A stretch of 56,692 nt of DNA from a virus, in IMG/VR virus record IMGVR_UViG_3300030331_004412, positions 1-56,692 of that record, one strand, 5' to 3'. Below are positions 40,801 through 48,678 of the stretch, one piece after another; within the stretch, counting starts at the first letter, position 1; each line of letters begins with the position of its first letter. Made by a program: the position numbers and the translations under genes. Below the pieces are notes generated by a model that worked only from the letters and a program-made list of their open reading frames with translations, searched no databases and was not told the DNA's origin.

Positions 40801-42158
40801 ATGCCCCGAACATTGAAGCGTTGGCAAAGGAGTTGGATCAAGCTGCTGATTCAGAGAAAGGCAAAAGGGGTTTGGCTTGGATGGGGAAGAATGGACTAGA
40901 GATGCTGACCACAATGTCTGACGCTTTTGAAAACAGCATTAGACTCTCTACCTATGTGAACGCTAGGAAGATGGGGATCGCTCGTGATAGGGCTGCGTTT
41001 ATGTCGAAGGAGGTGACCGTAAACTTCAATAGGTCAGGTGAGTGGGGGACAGCGCTGAACTCAACATACATGTTCTTTAACGCCTCTATGCAAAGTAGTA
41101 AGAGGCTGGTAAAAACCATGAACTCAAAAAGCGGAAGAGCTGTAGGAACAGGGATGGCTTTGACTGGAGCCATGATTACAGAATACAACAGGTCTGTATC
41201 TGGTGAGGACGAAGATGGAGTGTTGTTCTACGACAAAATTTCTCCATACGAAAGAGCTCGGAACATCATTATTATGAGGTCAAATGGCAAGGACTACGTC
41301 AAGATTCCTCTTGCGTACGGGTATGGGCTGTTTCACAACGTAGGGGAACAAGTCAGCAGTGTGTCTCGCGGTGGCCGCACAGCTGGAGAGGCCACATTTG
41401 AGATGGCTGATGCCACCCTTAGTGCGTTCTCCCCTGTAACGTTCGGTAGTTCAGATAACGCTCTTATCAAAGCTGGTAAAACATTTACACCATCTTTGGC
41501 AATGCCAATCGTAGACCTTATGGTTAATGAAGACTGGCAAAGCAACAGAATATACTTTGACTTTGAGGGAAAGGCTGACTCAGAGCAAGGCTTTGACTCT
41601 CCCGAGTTTGCCAAAGACTTTTTCCAAGGGTTGAACAAGATGACTGGGGGAACAGAGATTGCAGGTGGTGATGAGTTTTATTCTATCGACGTCAACCCAG
41701 ACATTCTTACCTACCTGTTGGAGTCTTACGCTGGGGGTATAGGTCAGGCGGCTGTAAAAACAGGTGAAACCGTGGCGTCTGTTATCGAAGGAGAGGTTCC
41801 TGATATCGGCAGGTTCCCCGTTCTGTCTAAGTTCTACAGTAAAGAAAATTATGCACAGCTTACGGACTATTTTGACTATGCTGACAACCTAGAGATTGCA
41901 GAAAAAAGAGTCAAAGAGTTTAAGAACGATGAGATTAGAGAGCGATTCAAGGGCGAGGGTAGGTTCAGAGGCATCGGAGTATTGGAGACTACAATGAAGA
42001 AATCAAAGAAAGGAATCAAAGACCTAGAGGAGCAGCTCGACAAAGCTTATGCAAGCGAAAACAAAAAGGAAATTGAAAGACTTGAGGGGTTGATCAACAG
42101 AAACATGAAGATGTTCAACAAAGCATTTAGACAATACGTTGCAAAAACAGAACAGTAA
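37884..42158 (+). CDS. Large internal virion protein (LPD38-like)
   Basis: A 1424-aa protein. The middle part FFSAANRLRSKTFTSLNPEF followed by FMPNFVRDIQAGFANL matches the LPD38-type large polyvalent domain (NPxFxxxNxxRD), found in giant internal proteins. Upstream is a long Ala/Gly-rich segment (AAAVQAGGMLAGAPLGAAGV) that could span membranes, and a helical region with basic coiled coils. The C-terminus is a charged helix (KGIKDLEEQLDKAYASENKK). Likely ejected into the cell envelope to form a DNA conduit, as T7 gp16 does. No transglycosylase motif was seen; that activity is encoded at 523. Confidence 0.7.
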   Translation: MEDQEQLLKDFVASAQKYGYDYDVIMPKFPEFEGYDVEMLKGYVSKVEEMNQGSDVYDYTEANSAFPDLFPQKKKDQTEAPSPLEQTSEAAFAESTAVSGMPSGGSDSPATRTRVTPEGYSFEELSSEKPFIEGSIGDFVRAIPWIGNDIDDWARAWSTGAQARGQAAPAMDMLIPTYGEMTGEDFNKEDYREAAEALAAEVRRYENFREENGISDELMAWNKSIQENGHGMYGLFKTIWEHKGDLRNIAGQWALESLSTQLNEEGIEKAAAVQAGGMLAGAPLGAAGVGAAGVATLPVSMATLSGVTAATQFLVDELKQRVGEDFNAEAILDALDDDTFRNTLRKDAGKYGLVIGFVDGVTFKAGAGVSREMGKALQGGWMPKTREFLAVGFTEAEGSMLGEAAASEAVGEPATAEALFQEGVGGAFATPITMTYRGVQDLHNRGIDNQNASVINQLNSRAVYTANGQRVQKQDLLDIVSVMTAEEFENANIEVKDDQATADLIQRRYEQIKKGEKVVPLPSKKPNKIQQAKDFFRRKVIDTLDPLVALQRSAQEARGERVSRETDMDAAFSMFSSRTANRMKNVINVAQSMGTALKDAGLDPATARKGLDRFLYARHAPERNRVMTQRYKDRIKQIQDEAKDEKRNITPKEEKEIKTLEGYIEENRGSGMSDADAQAYMDGLTPEERAGYEAAAKLHDEVVADTRKTLREAGLESEETVDLFESQYEFYTPLRGFAELDPEKALKQADLSAPNAFDVRGSGIVRAEGRITEASDMSTAALNQNAMTHMRAEKNKVGRTVYDFANANPNEEVYSTMDQEQFGKLKPSQKKRAVGVRIDGETKYVVFGEKYAQHAALLQDFSPQKMGAFMQFFSAANRLRSKTFTSLNPEFFMPNFVRDIQAGFANLAADADLTTKEGRELVAKTMKESTKNLRYMLGSMVPSVREKIKANDPEYFKFLQEFEEDGGVTGWGYAPNIEALAKELDQAADSEKGKRGLAWMGKNGLEMLTTMSDAFENSIRLSTYVNARKMGIARDRAAFMSKEVTVNFNRSGEWGTALNSTYMFFNASMQSSKRLVKTMNSKSGRAVGTGMALTGAMITEYNRSVSGEDEDGVLFYDKISPYERARNIIIMRSNGKDYVKIPLAYGYGLFHNVGEQVSSVSRGGRTAGEATFEMADATLSAFSPVTFGSSDNALIKAGKTFTPSLAMPIVDLMVNEDWQSNRIYFDFEGKADSEQGFDSPEFAKDFFQGLNKMTGGTEIAGGDEFYSIDVNPDILTYLLESYAGGIGQAAVKTGETVASVIEGEVPDIGRFPVLSKFYSKENYAQLTDYFDYADNLEIAEKRVKEFKNDEIRERFKGEGRFRGIGVLETTMKKSKKGIKDLEEQLDKAYASENKKEIERLEGLINRNMKMFNKAFRQYVAKTEQ

Positions 42159-42595
42159 TGGAGCAGAAAAAGAAAATCAAAGACACAGGTCTTGGCAAGT
42201 GGCTTAAGTCCAAAGCACCTAACGTACTTAGTGTTGTAGGGGACTTGCTTCCTGATCAGGGTGGGCTAGGCATTGTCAAGAACTTGATTGAAAAAGACCC
42301 TGACGTAGACACCGCCGAAGGCACAGCTGCGGTAGATGCAGAGATTCAGTTTCAGAACAACGTCACCTCCAGATGGCAAGCAGATATGGGTAGCGATGTA
42401 AAGCTTGCTAAGCTGATCAGACCTATCACTTTGATTGCATTGATGAGCATGTTTATGGTGACGATGGTGGCCGACAGCATGGACAACTGGGCATTTAACG
42501 TAAAAGATTCTTACGTAGATTTGTTACAGATCCTTATGCTCACTGCATTTGGTGCGTATTTCGCTGGTAGAACCATCGAGAAAGCAAAGAAATGA
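42158..42595 (+). CDS. Holin candidate
   Basis: A 145-aa membrane protein. After a soluble N-terminus (VLSVVGDLLPDQGG) come two hydrophobic segments: PITLIALMSMFMVTMVADS (about 90-108) and YVDLLQILMLTAFGAYFAG (about 118-136), then a basic tail. The pattern matches putative holins of marine Bacteroidota phages (related in layout to the GTA-type 3TM holin). It starts at TAATG and the next gene begins with ATGA. It would release the two wall enzymes at lysis. The soluble N-terminus is long for a holin, so an ejection-associated membrane role is possible. Confidence 0.6.
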   Translation: MEQKKKIKDTGLGKWLKSKAPNVLSVVGDLLPDQGGLGIVKNLIEKDPDVDTAEGTAAVDAEIQFQNNVTSRWQADMGSDVKLAKLIRPITLIALMSMFMVTMVADSMDNWAFNVKDSYVDLLQILMLTAFGAYFAGRTIEKAKK

Positions 42596-44202
42596 GAGTA
42601 AGGCGCATGCAAAACGGGGGCGATGTAGAGTCATTGCTTAAAATGCTAGAGAGTCGCCGCGTTCCTCAACGCGCTGCTTCTTCAGCCCCCGCTGAATCCA
42701 CAAAAAGAAACATTGCGCCACCTACTAGAGCTCGGCTTCTTGATGCTGACAGCCCCGCAGTTCGACCACGTCCAACAATTAGTCAGCGCAGCGTAGACTA
42801 CGAGGACCCAGCTTCACTTCTTCAGATGGTGTCAGCCCCAACTCAAACCCTCGGGGCTTTGAACAGGATGGCTGTTTCTGGTGACTTCAGGAGGCCAACA
42901 GCTGCTGAGCTAGACGCTTTTGGGGAGAGGCCAATGGACCTCCCCATGATGTTTACGGGGCTGGGTGACGCCGCCGAGGTGGAAAGGGCCTTGGGTGCTG
43001 GAAGATATGGATCTGCTTTAGGAACAGCTGCGCTTTCATTTACGCCAATTCCTGCGCGGTCGATTCGTTTTCTAAGAGAAAATGTTCCTATGGTTTTTAG
43101 GAGCGCTGACTTTTCTGAGATCGCAGATGACGTGTTGATGGATTTATCTGAGGTCCCTGACGCACCTGTTGGTAGCGGCTTAAATGATCCGTTTGACATT
43201 GAGAATCTTTTCTTTTCTCAGAGTCAAGCTGCTGAGCGTGTGGCTCAACTAGACCCGTTACAGAAATCTGATTTTTTTGACGACTTTGAGGAGCTGGCTA
43301 TGGGGCTGGACCTTGATCAACCTAAGCTGGCAGACCAAATTAGAAAAGCATCTCAAGCCCTCGAGGAATCTGCAGGTAAAATAGCAGCTGACATGGAGGG
43401 AGTTAAGTTCCCAGACAAGGTGTTTAGAACTGGAGGGGACAGACCCCTAGAGTTTACTCTTGACGCCGATGTCGGCATGGGCAGGATGGAGTATACAGGC
43501 TACGACTTGAAAGACAAAAGCAGCGGGATTACTTATGACTCTGTTGCTGAATACAAAAGAGCAGTAGGTAGGCAGCCAGATATTGCAGCATCCGCTGATA
43601 TCGTATCAAACAAAAACAGAATGGACCTTGATGGCAAAAGGTCTTATGCGGACTATGCATTTAACATCAAAGTGCCTTCAGACGCGCCAGCAACAACAGC
43701 CTTGAGACTGATGCGTAAGCTGTTGAACTCAGTTCCCAACGGAAAGATTATTGAAGCGGGTGGAAGTTTGAGTGCCGACTCCTATCCGTTTGTGATGTCT
43801 GGCCTCAAGAGAGGGAAGGCAGAGCTGGCCAAAAGTGCTAGGGTGCCCTCGGGTGTATCGTACAAGCCTCTCAACGCTATGGGTGAGAACTACACATCTC
43901 TCCCCAAGATGCTCAATATTCCAAAGAAGGACGCTATGCAGTTGTTTGAAACAACAAAGGTCAATGTGTACGAGGGAATTTCAGTTCGACCCGAGGTATT
44001 GAAGCAGCAGCTGTGGGAGAAACACAAGGGTGCAATCAACGCCGCTCTCAAGGATTACGGATTGCCTCCAGCAAAGTGGGACAATGCAAGCAAGGATGTG
44101 CTTATGCCTCACCCATATCTTAAAAAACTTGAGGACTACAGAAGGGGTGGACGTATGGCAATCAAAAAGAAAAACAACAAATCGTTTGGCATAGCAAGAT
44201 GA
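42592..44202 (+). CDS. Large hypothetical protein
   Basis: A 536-aa protein starting with a basic stretch (VRRMQNGGDVESLLKMLESR). A Gly/Ala segment (AEVERALGAGRYGSALGTAA) is followed by an acidic helical middle; the C-terminal 200 residues form a compact mixed domain (NSVPNGKIIEAGGSLSADSY; SYKPLNAMGENYTSLPKM) ending in a basic tail. No family recognised. ATGA overlaps on both sides couple it to the holin candidate and the secreted protein. It could be a further packaged protein or an envelope effector. Confidence 0.6.
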   Translation: MRVRRMQNGGDVESLLKMLESRRVPQRAASSAPAESTKRNIAPPTRARLLDADSPAVRPRPTISQRSVDYEDPASLLQMVSAPTQTLGALNRMAVSGDFRRPTAAELDAFGERPMDLPMMFTGLGDAAEVERALGAGRYGSALGTAALSFTPIPARSIRFLRENVPMVFRSADFSEIADDVLMDLSEVPDAPVGSGLNDPFDIENLFFSQSQAAERVAQLDPLQKSDFFDDFEELAMGLDLDQPKLADQIRKASQALEESAGKIAADMEGVKFPDKVFRTGGDRPLEFTLDADVGMGRMEYTGYDLKDKSSGITYDSVAEYKRAVGRQPDIAASADIVSNKNRMDLDGKRSYADYAFNIKVPSDAPATTALRLMRKLLNSVPNGKIIEAGGSLSADSYPFVMSGLKRGKAELAKSARVPSGVSYKPLNAMGENYTSLPKMLNIPKKDAMQLFETTKVNVYEGISVRPEVLKQQLWEKHKGAINAALKDYGLPPAKWDNASKDVLMPHPYLKKLEDYRRGGRMAIKKKNNKSFGIAR

Positions 44203-46340
44203 TGTATAGAGCTCTGATTATTTTTTTGATTCCAACGTTTGCTGTAGCTCAGCAGGGATGGGTGTCTATTGCCATACAAGGGGACGCATACGGGAATGAG
44301 ACTACGTGGTTGGTGCGAGACACTAGCAACGCCATAGTTGCAGGCTCTGCTCCACTGCAGGGGGAGTATCCATATGTAGAGGCATTCCTGCCTTTGCCAT
44401 TGGGCGATTACACCTTTACCATCTATGACTCTTTCGGTGATGGAATTTGCTGTGGTTTTGGAGAGGGGTGGTTCTCTATCAACACCTGTGCTCTAGACAC
44501 TACGGTATACGACTTCGGAACATCAGAGCAAACCATTCCGTTTGAGGTGTTGGCATGCCCACCTCCAATCTTTGGATGCATGCAGATGGGTGCCTTGAAC
44601 TATCATCCATGGGCTACTGCCCCAGCCCCGTGTAATTTTCCGCCAGTGCAATGTGAGCTGGGCAACAACAACATCTTAGTTACCGTTACCCCTGATACAT
44701 ACGCTGCCGAAATTAGCTGGGAACTGATGACCCTGCCAGATAGCACCATTGCGGCAGAGGGTTCAGATTATTCGATCGTAGGTGTTCCAGACATAGACGC
44801 TGTGTGCCTACCTGTGGGCTCAGATTTTGTGATCAATGTCTACGACAGCTTTGGGGACGGGATGTGCGGCAGTTGCTATGGCGGGGTTGACGGGAACCTG
44901 TCAGTAACTACGCTGTGTGGAGATACGCTGTATTACGTAGGAGGTCAGACACAATATGAAGCGATATCAAGTGATACTATCACTATTGAACCATGCTTTC
45001 CTCCGATCCCTCAAGGATGCACAGACTCATGGTTTACAGAGTACGACCCCAGCGCTATCATTGATGATGGTAGCTGTCAAACAGAAGTAATCTTAGGGTG
45101 CACAGATCCTGATGCCATTAACTTCAGCGAGTACGCAAACACGCTTGAGACAGAAGACAACTGTGAGTTTACTCTTACGCTCACAGATGGAGCAGGTGAT
45201 GGTTGGTTTGGTAGCTGGATAGGGGTTCAGCAGGGTGACGAAATATTCGGTCCGTTCACTATGCACCCGAACGATGGATTCGAAAAAGAAATTCAGATCC
45301 CACTGTACTCTGAGGAGATGACAAGGGTCATGTTTTTTACTCAAGGCAACGCAGAGACAACCGCCTCTCAGTGCGGGTTCTACTTTGATGGACCCAACGG
45401 TGTGTTCATGGAGGGTGGAACCAACCCATGGTCAGATGCAATTAAAAAGTTTCCATTCAAGTACAAGGGCACGCCTGTGTGTGCAGACTTTTGTGAGGAT
45501 GCTGTTGTAGGGTGTACGCTTAGTTTCGCTTGTAACTACGACGCTGACGCAAATGTAGATGGGGACTGCACCTTCCCTATTGAATACTACGGGTGTGACA
45601 ACGAATGCATCAATGACGCTGACGGAGATGGCGTGTGTGATGAGCTCGAGGTGATTGGGTGCCAAGACCCGACAGCTTACAACTACGATGAATCAGCTAC
45701 CGACGCAGGAGATTGCGAACCTGTGGTGTTTGGTTGCACCGACCCCACCATGTTTAACTACAACGAGGAGGCCAACACAGAAAACAACAGCTGCATCCCG
45801 TACATCTATGGATGCATGGACCCCGAGGCCATCAACTACGACGAAGATGCAAACACAGAGCTCGATGGCTCTTGCATCGCTTCTGTTTCTGGCTGCATGG
45901 ATCTTGACGCTTACAACTACAATGTTGAGGCAAACGTTCCAAACAATGACGATTGCTTGTATGATGCTGGCTGCATAACTGGGGCTGGAGAGCCATACTG
46001 GGCCAACGATTACTGCTACTCATGGGTAATCGAGGTAGACCCCTACTGCTGTGAGACAGCATGGGATGCGGTGTGCGAGGAAATGTATGACTACTGTGGG
46101 GCAGGTGTGACATCAGTGGATGTAGCAGTAAGATCACTACTTCATTTCTTTCCAAACCCAACACGAGGCTTGGTGAATATTCAGGCACCGATCGGGACCG
46201 TAATCACCTTGTTTGATGCAAGGGGAAGAGTTATTCAGACCACGACACGGAACACTGTTGAGCTGCCAGTTTCTGGACCGTATGTAATCATGGCGAACTA
46301 CAAGGGTAGAATCAAGAAAGAAACAATCGTGAGACAATGA
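44199..46340 (+). CDS. T9SS-sorted, Cys-rich repeat surface protein
   Basis: A 713-aa predicted secreted protein. Sec signal peptide at 1-18 (LIIFLIPTFAVAQ). Three beta units carry DSFGDGICCGFGEGW-type loops, then about seven Cys-rich repeats of the GCxDPxAxNYxxxAxxxxxxC type (for example GCMDPEAINYDEDANTELDG), and a thrombospondin-3-like DADGDGVCDELE. The last 66 residues (HFFPNPTRGLVNIQ, then GPYVIMANYKGR and a KETIVRQ end) form a type A T9SS sorting domain. This domain directs host proteins through the outer membrane to the surface. A phage gene with it should place its product on the infected cell's exterior, or on a virion maturing there. Repeats probably bind calcium. Confidence 0.85.
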   Translation: MMYRALIIFLIPTFAVAQQGWVSIAIQGDAYGNETTWLVRDTSNAIVAGSAPLQGEYPYVEAFLPLPLGDYTFTIYDSFGDGICCGFGEGWFSINTCALDTTVYDFGTSEQTIPFEVLACPPPIFGCMQMGALNYHPWATAPAPCNFPPVQCELGNNNILVTVTPDTYAAEISWELMTLPDSTIAAEGSDYSIVGVPDIDAVCLPVGSDFVINVYDSFGDGMCGSCYGGVDGNLSVTTLCGDTLYYVGGQTQYEAISSDTITIEPCFPPIPQGCTDSWFTEYDPSAIIDDGSCQTEVILGCTDPDAINFSEYANTLETEDNCEFTLTLTDGAGDGWFGSWIGVQQGDEIFGPFTMHPNDGFEKEIQIPLYSEEMTRVMFFTQGNAETTASQCGFYFDGPNGVFMEGGTNPWSDAIKKFPFKYKGTPVCADFCEDAVVGCTLSFACNYDADANVDGDCTFPIEYYGCDNECINDADGDGVCDELEVIGCQDPTAYNYDESATDAGDCEPVVFGCTDPTMFNYNEEANTENNSCIPYIYGCMDPEAINYDEDANTELDGSCIASVSGCMDLDAYNYNVEANVPNNDDCLYDAGCITGAGEPYWANDYCYSWVIEVDPYCCETAWDAVCEEMYDYCGAGVTSVDVAVRSLLHFFPNPTRGLVNIQAPIGTVITLFDARGRVIQTTTRNTVELPVSGPYVIMANYKGRIKKETIVRQ

Positions 46341-46546
46341 GACCCATCAAAAGAAAAAAGAAAAAAGACCCTGTAGATTACAGCACTCCATACGAGGGCG
46401 CTATGGGTAAGAGCAAAAGTCGTCAGGCTGCAGAAAAGATGTGGTCGAGCAAAGCCTCCAAAGAAGAAATGCAACTTGGCTCAAAAACAACCATGGATCA
46501 AGACGGAAACTACATAGTTAGAACTAGACTTTCATCGAAGGCATGA
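46337..46546 (+). CDS. Small basic protein
   Basis: A 69-aa protein with a Lys-rich start (RPIKRKKKKDP) and a polar helical body. It joins the secreted protein (ATGA) to the outer-membrane barrel gene (ATGA). No known family. It may bind nucleic acid or simply be a virion protein. Confidence 0.6.
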   Translation: MRPIKRKKKKDPVDYSTPYEGAMGKSKSRQAAEKMWSSKASKEEMQLGSKTTMDQDGNYIVRTRLSSKA

Positions 46547-47589
46547 AGTACTTTATTTCAACCGTTTTGTTTTTTTTGCCCTTGCTTTTGCTTGGGCAAA
46601 GCGACTTCTACAGAAATGTGCTGAGAAGAGCTACCTTCTACGCAGCTGTAAACGGAGGTAACTCTGTGTCAGATCAGGACGTGTTCTCCGTAGCTACAGG
46701 GCCTCTTACAACAGACATTGTCGAAACGCCTTTTGATTACTCCCTGACGCTTGGGGTCAGAAAGATTGCAAGGTTTGGGTACGAGAACAGAGCCAACATC
46801 TTTTACGACGGCACAGAAAAGACATACGGGGATGCTGCTACGGTGGGCAAGTACGATGGGTTTGAGTTCCTTGCTGAGGCTGACTGGCGCAGGCAGCAGG
46901 GAAAAAACTTTCTCGATCAAGATTACTTTGCTAGATATGTGGCTGACGACTGGGTAGCAAAGGTAGAATACCTGCAAGACGGCTTTGCTGATGTTAGATA
47001 CTTCGAGGCTTCAGAGCGGGGAAGATTGAAGATCGGCAAGAAGCTGTCCCTGAATGCAGGGGTTGTGCAAAGAATATCTGAGCCCTACGGCTACGACCCG
47101 CTGCAACAATGGCTTCTGGACAACAACCAGATACACTACACCGCCTTGGCTTTGGAACAGGGGTACAGCGTTGATGTAAACACAGGGGAGTTCTTTTCTC
47201 CTAGTGGGGAGATCGTTGCCAACGATCAGGCAGTATGGGAGCAGGTAGTAATCCCACAGGTCCTTGACGATTACGTTGCTGAGAAAAGATCTGAGCTTGA
47301 AAGCCAGTGGCTGTACTCAGCCGTGGTGGGGTTCGACTTTTACCACTATGAAAAAGATTTTTGGTTGCACTCGTGGGGCAACGTGATGCCCTACCACCTC
47401 GACACAGGTGATGAGTATTCGTATCACAACTTTGTGAACAGCAGCCAGTGGGTGGACCTTGGCTTCGGATTGGTGTTCGGGACTAAGATTACCAAGAGCC
47501 TTGGCGTATTCGCTGAAGGCAAGTACAACAGATATTGGAACAGGGAGTGGCACGACTTCTCTGTGGGACTCAACTACATACTACTGTAA
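46543..47589 (+). CDS. Outer-membrane beta-barrel protein
   Basis: A 348-aa protein with a signal peptide (ISTVLFFLPLLLLGQ, cut near residue 19). The rest has alternating amphipathic strands typical of outer-membrane barrels (FDYSLTLGVRKIARFGYENR; KIGKKLSLNAGVVQRISEPY; WVDLGFGLVFGT; HDFSVGLNYILL at the C-terminus). A similar protein (DFYRNxLRRxTFYxxVNGGN) occurs in other marine Bacteroidota phages, in my recollection. It should insert in the host outer membrane late in infection. It could mask receptors, exclude superinfecting phages, or help release. Confidence 0.75.
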   Translation: MKYFISTVLFFLPLLLLGQSDFYRNVLRRATFYAAVNGGNSVSDQDVFSVATGPLTTDIVETPFDYSLTLGVRKIARFGYENRANIFYDGTEKTYGDAATVGKYDGFEFLAEADWRRQQGKNFLDQDYFARYVADDWVAKVEYLQDGFADVRYFEASERGRLKIGKKLSLNAGVVQRISEPYGYDPLQQWLLDNNQIHYTALALEQGYSVDVNTGEFFSPSGEIVANDQAVWEQVVIPQVLDDYVAEKRSELESQWLYSAVVGFDFYHYEKDFWLHSWGNVMPYHLDTGDEYSYHNFVNSSQWVDLGFGLVFGTKITKSLGVFAEGKYNRYWNREWHDFSVGLNYILL

Positions 47590-47873
47590 TGGCACAACAA
47601 ATCGGAGAAGACACTAAAGTAACGTTAGACCTTAAGACAATAGGTATGGCGGCAGCAGGCATAGGGACAATCGTAGCCATGTGGTTTGCCTTGCAGGCAG
47701 ACATTGCAGAAGCAAAGGAACTTCCTGTCCCTCCTGACCCAGAGATTACGCGCATGGAGTTCGACATGAAGGACCAGCTAGTGCGCCAAACTATTATGAC
47801 CACTCAGGAAGACGTGACTGAAATCAAGCAAGACATTAAACGCATTGAAGAAAAAATAGACCAACTAAAATGA
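47589..47873 (+). CDS. Membrane-anchored coiled-coil protein (inner spanin candidate)
   Basis: A 94-aa protein starting at TAATG 47589; a longer upstream frame overlaps the barrel gene. One transmembrane helix (GMAAAGIGTIVAMWFALQA, about 19-37) is followed by a long charged coiled coil to the end (TQEDVTEIKQDIKRIEEKID). One membrane helix plus periplasmic coiled coil is the layout of an inner spanin. The lipoprotein at 48942 could be its outer partner, though it is on the other strand and larger than typical Rz1. Confidence 0.65.
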   Translation: MAQQIGEDTKVTLDLKTIGMAAAGIGTIVAMWFALQADIAEAKELPVPPDPEITRMEFDMKDQLVRQTIMTTQEDVTEIKQDIKRIEEKIDQLK

Positions 47874-47876
47874 CAA

Positions 47877-48242
47877 ATGAAAATCCTATCAGCCCTATGT
47901 GTATTCTTTGCATTCTTATTGGCGGCGGTTTCTGTAACGCCTGCAGATAATATTGAACTATGTGGATCGGGAATCTGTGTTGTTGAGTTCAACGCTAGCT
48001 TCAACTCACAGAACAGCGTACCATGGATCGAAAAGCTAAACGACTGCGAGACTGCCCGTGTGGACATCGCTACTGCTCCAGACCTTCAGAAGAAGCACAA
48101 GATTGTTGTCGTCCCGACGATTGTTGTTTTCAATGAGGGAGAGGAACAGGAGAGGTTTCAGGCGAACATCATGATGACATTGGAAGCGACTATTGACGAC
48201 GTTCAAGGAGCCGTTGACGACATCATGTTGAACGACTTTTAA
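47877..48242 (+). CDS. Thioredoxin-fold protein lacking CxxC
   Basis: A 121-aa exported protein (signal/anchor LSALCVFFAFLLAAVSV). CVVEFNASFNSQNSVPWIEK aligns with the thioredoxin active-site region, but CGPC is replaced by residues without cysteine. VVVPTIVVFNEGEE keeps the cis-Pro (Pro80) and the strand that follows. So the fold is kept while redox chemistry at the usual site is not. Related forms occur in other Bacteroidota phages to my knowledge. It may act as a periplasmic protein-binding scaffold. Its stop overlaps the stop of the convergent minus-strand gene. Confidence 0.75.
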   Translation: MKILSALCVFFAFLLAAVSVTPADNIELCGSGICVVEFNASFNSQNSVPWIEKLNDCETARVDIATAPDLQKKHKIVVVPTIVVFNEGEEQERFQANIMMTLEATIDDVQGAVDDIMLNDF

Positions 48243-48481
48243 ACCCACGTCACCTTAATTGTGAGGGCCGTGTCTTTGAGGTCGTGAAACTCTTCGCGCA
48301 CCAACTTGTCGATGATTGGGTAGAGGTAGCAGTGCAAGACTTCGTCCTCAGTGGTCTCAGTCATCACACGTTGCAGTCCGTTTTCCCCAATCCCCGCATC
48401 AATGTGCACAAACCGAAAGTCCTTGGACACTACGGCTTTTACAACTTGATGGTACTGCCTATCGGGTTTAAAATTGCTCAT
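48239..48481 (-). CDS. Hypothetical protein at convergent end
   Basis: An 80-aa protein (SNFKPDRQYHQVVKAVVSKD; HIDAGIGENGLQRVMTETTE; LKDTALTIKVTWV). Alternating charged and hydrophobic residues indicate a small folded alpha/beta protein. It starts 2 nt after the dockerin-like ORF's stop and its stop codon overlaps that of the plus-strand gene (TTTAAA). No family recognised. It is the last gene of the minus operon. Confidence 0.65.
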   Translation of the reverse strand: MSNFKPDRQYHQVVKAVVSKDFRFVHIDAGIGENGLQRVMTETTEDEVLHCYLYPIIDKLVREEFHDLKDTALTIKVTWV

Positions 48482-48483
48482 GG

Positions 48484-48645
48484 CTAGACTATTGGTGGCT
48501 GTCGAGACAGCATTTCTAAAAAGTCAACCATGTCAATAACCCCGTTCCCGTTGAAGTCCAGCGCATACGCATCATCCTCGGGATCGGGAGATGAACCATA
48601 AGCCTGAAGCAGCAACAGCAAATCCATTATGTAAGTTGACCACAT
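48484..48645 (-). CDS. Dockerin-like EF-hand mini-protein
   Basis: A 53-aa frame from ATG 48645 (or 47 aa from ATG 48627), below many gene-finder limits. MDLLLLLQAYGSSPDP is followed by LDFNGNGVIDMVDFLEMLSR, a dockerin-type calcium loop (D-x-N-x-N-G-x-I-D-x-x-D) plus helix; the first part is the second half of a preceding dockerin repeat whose loop is missing. The frame is the same as the upstream lipoprotein, separated by one TAA and 17 sense codons, so it could be a readthrough or broken C-terminus of it. Its own TAG lies 2 nt before the next ATG. A GTAAGT/ACTTAC dyad (48631-48654) covers its start region. Confidence 0.6.
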   Translation of the reverse strand: MWSTYIMDLLLLLQAYGSSPDPEDDAYALDFNGNGVIDMVDFLEMLSRQPPIV

Positions 48646-48678
48646 TGGACTTACAATACGTGGAGCTGTTGAAAAAAG

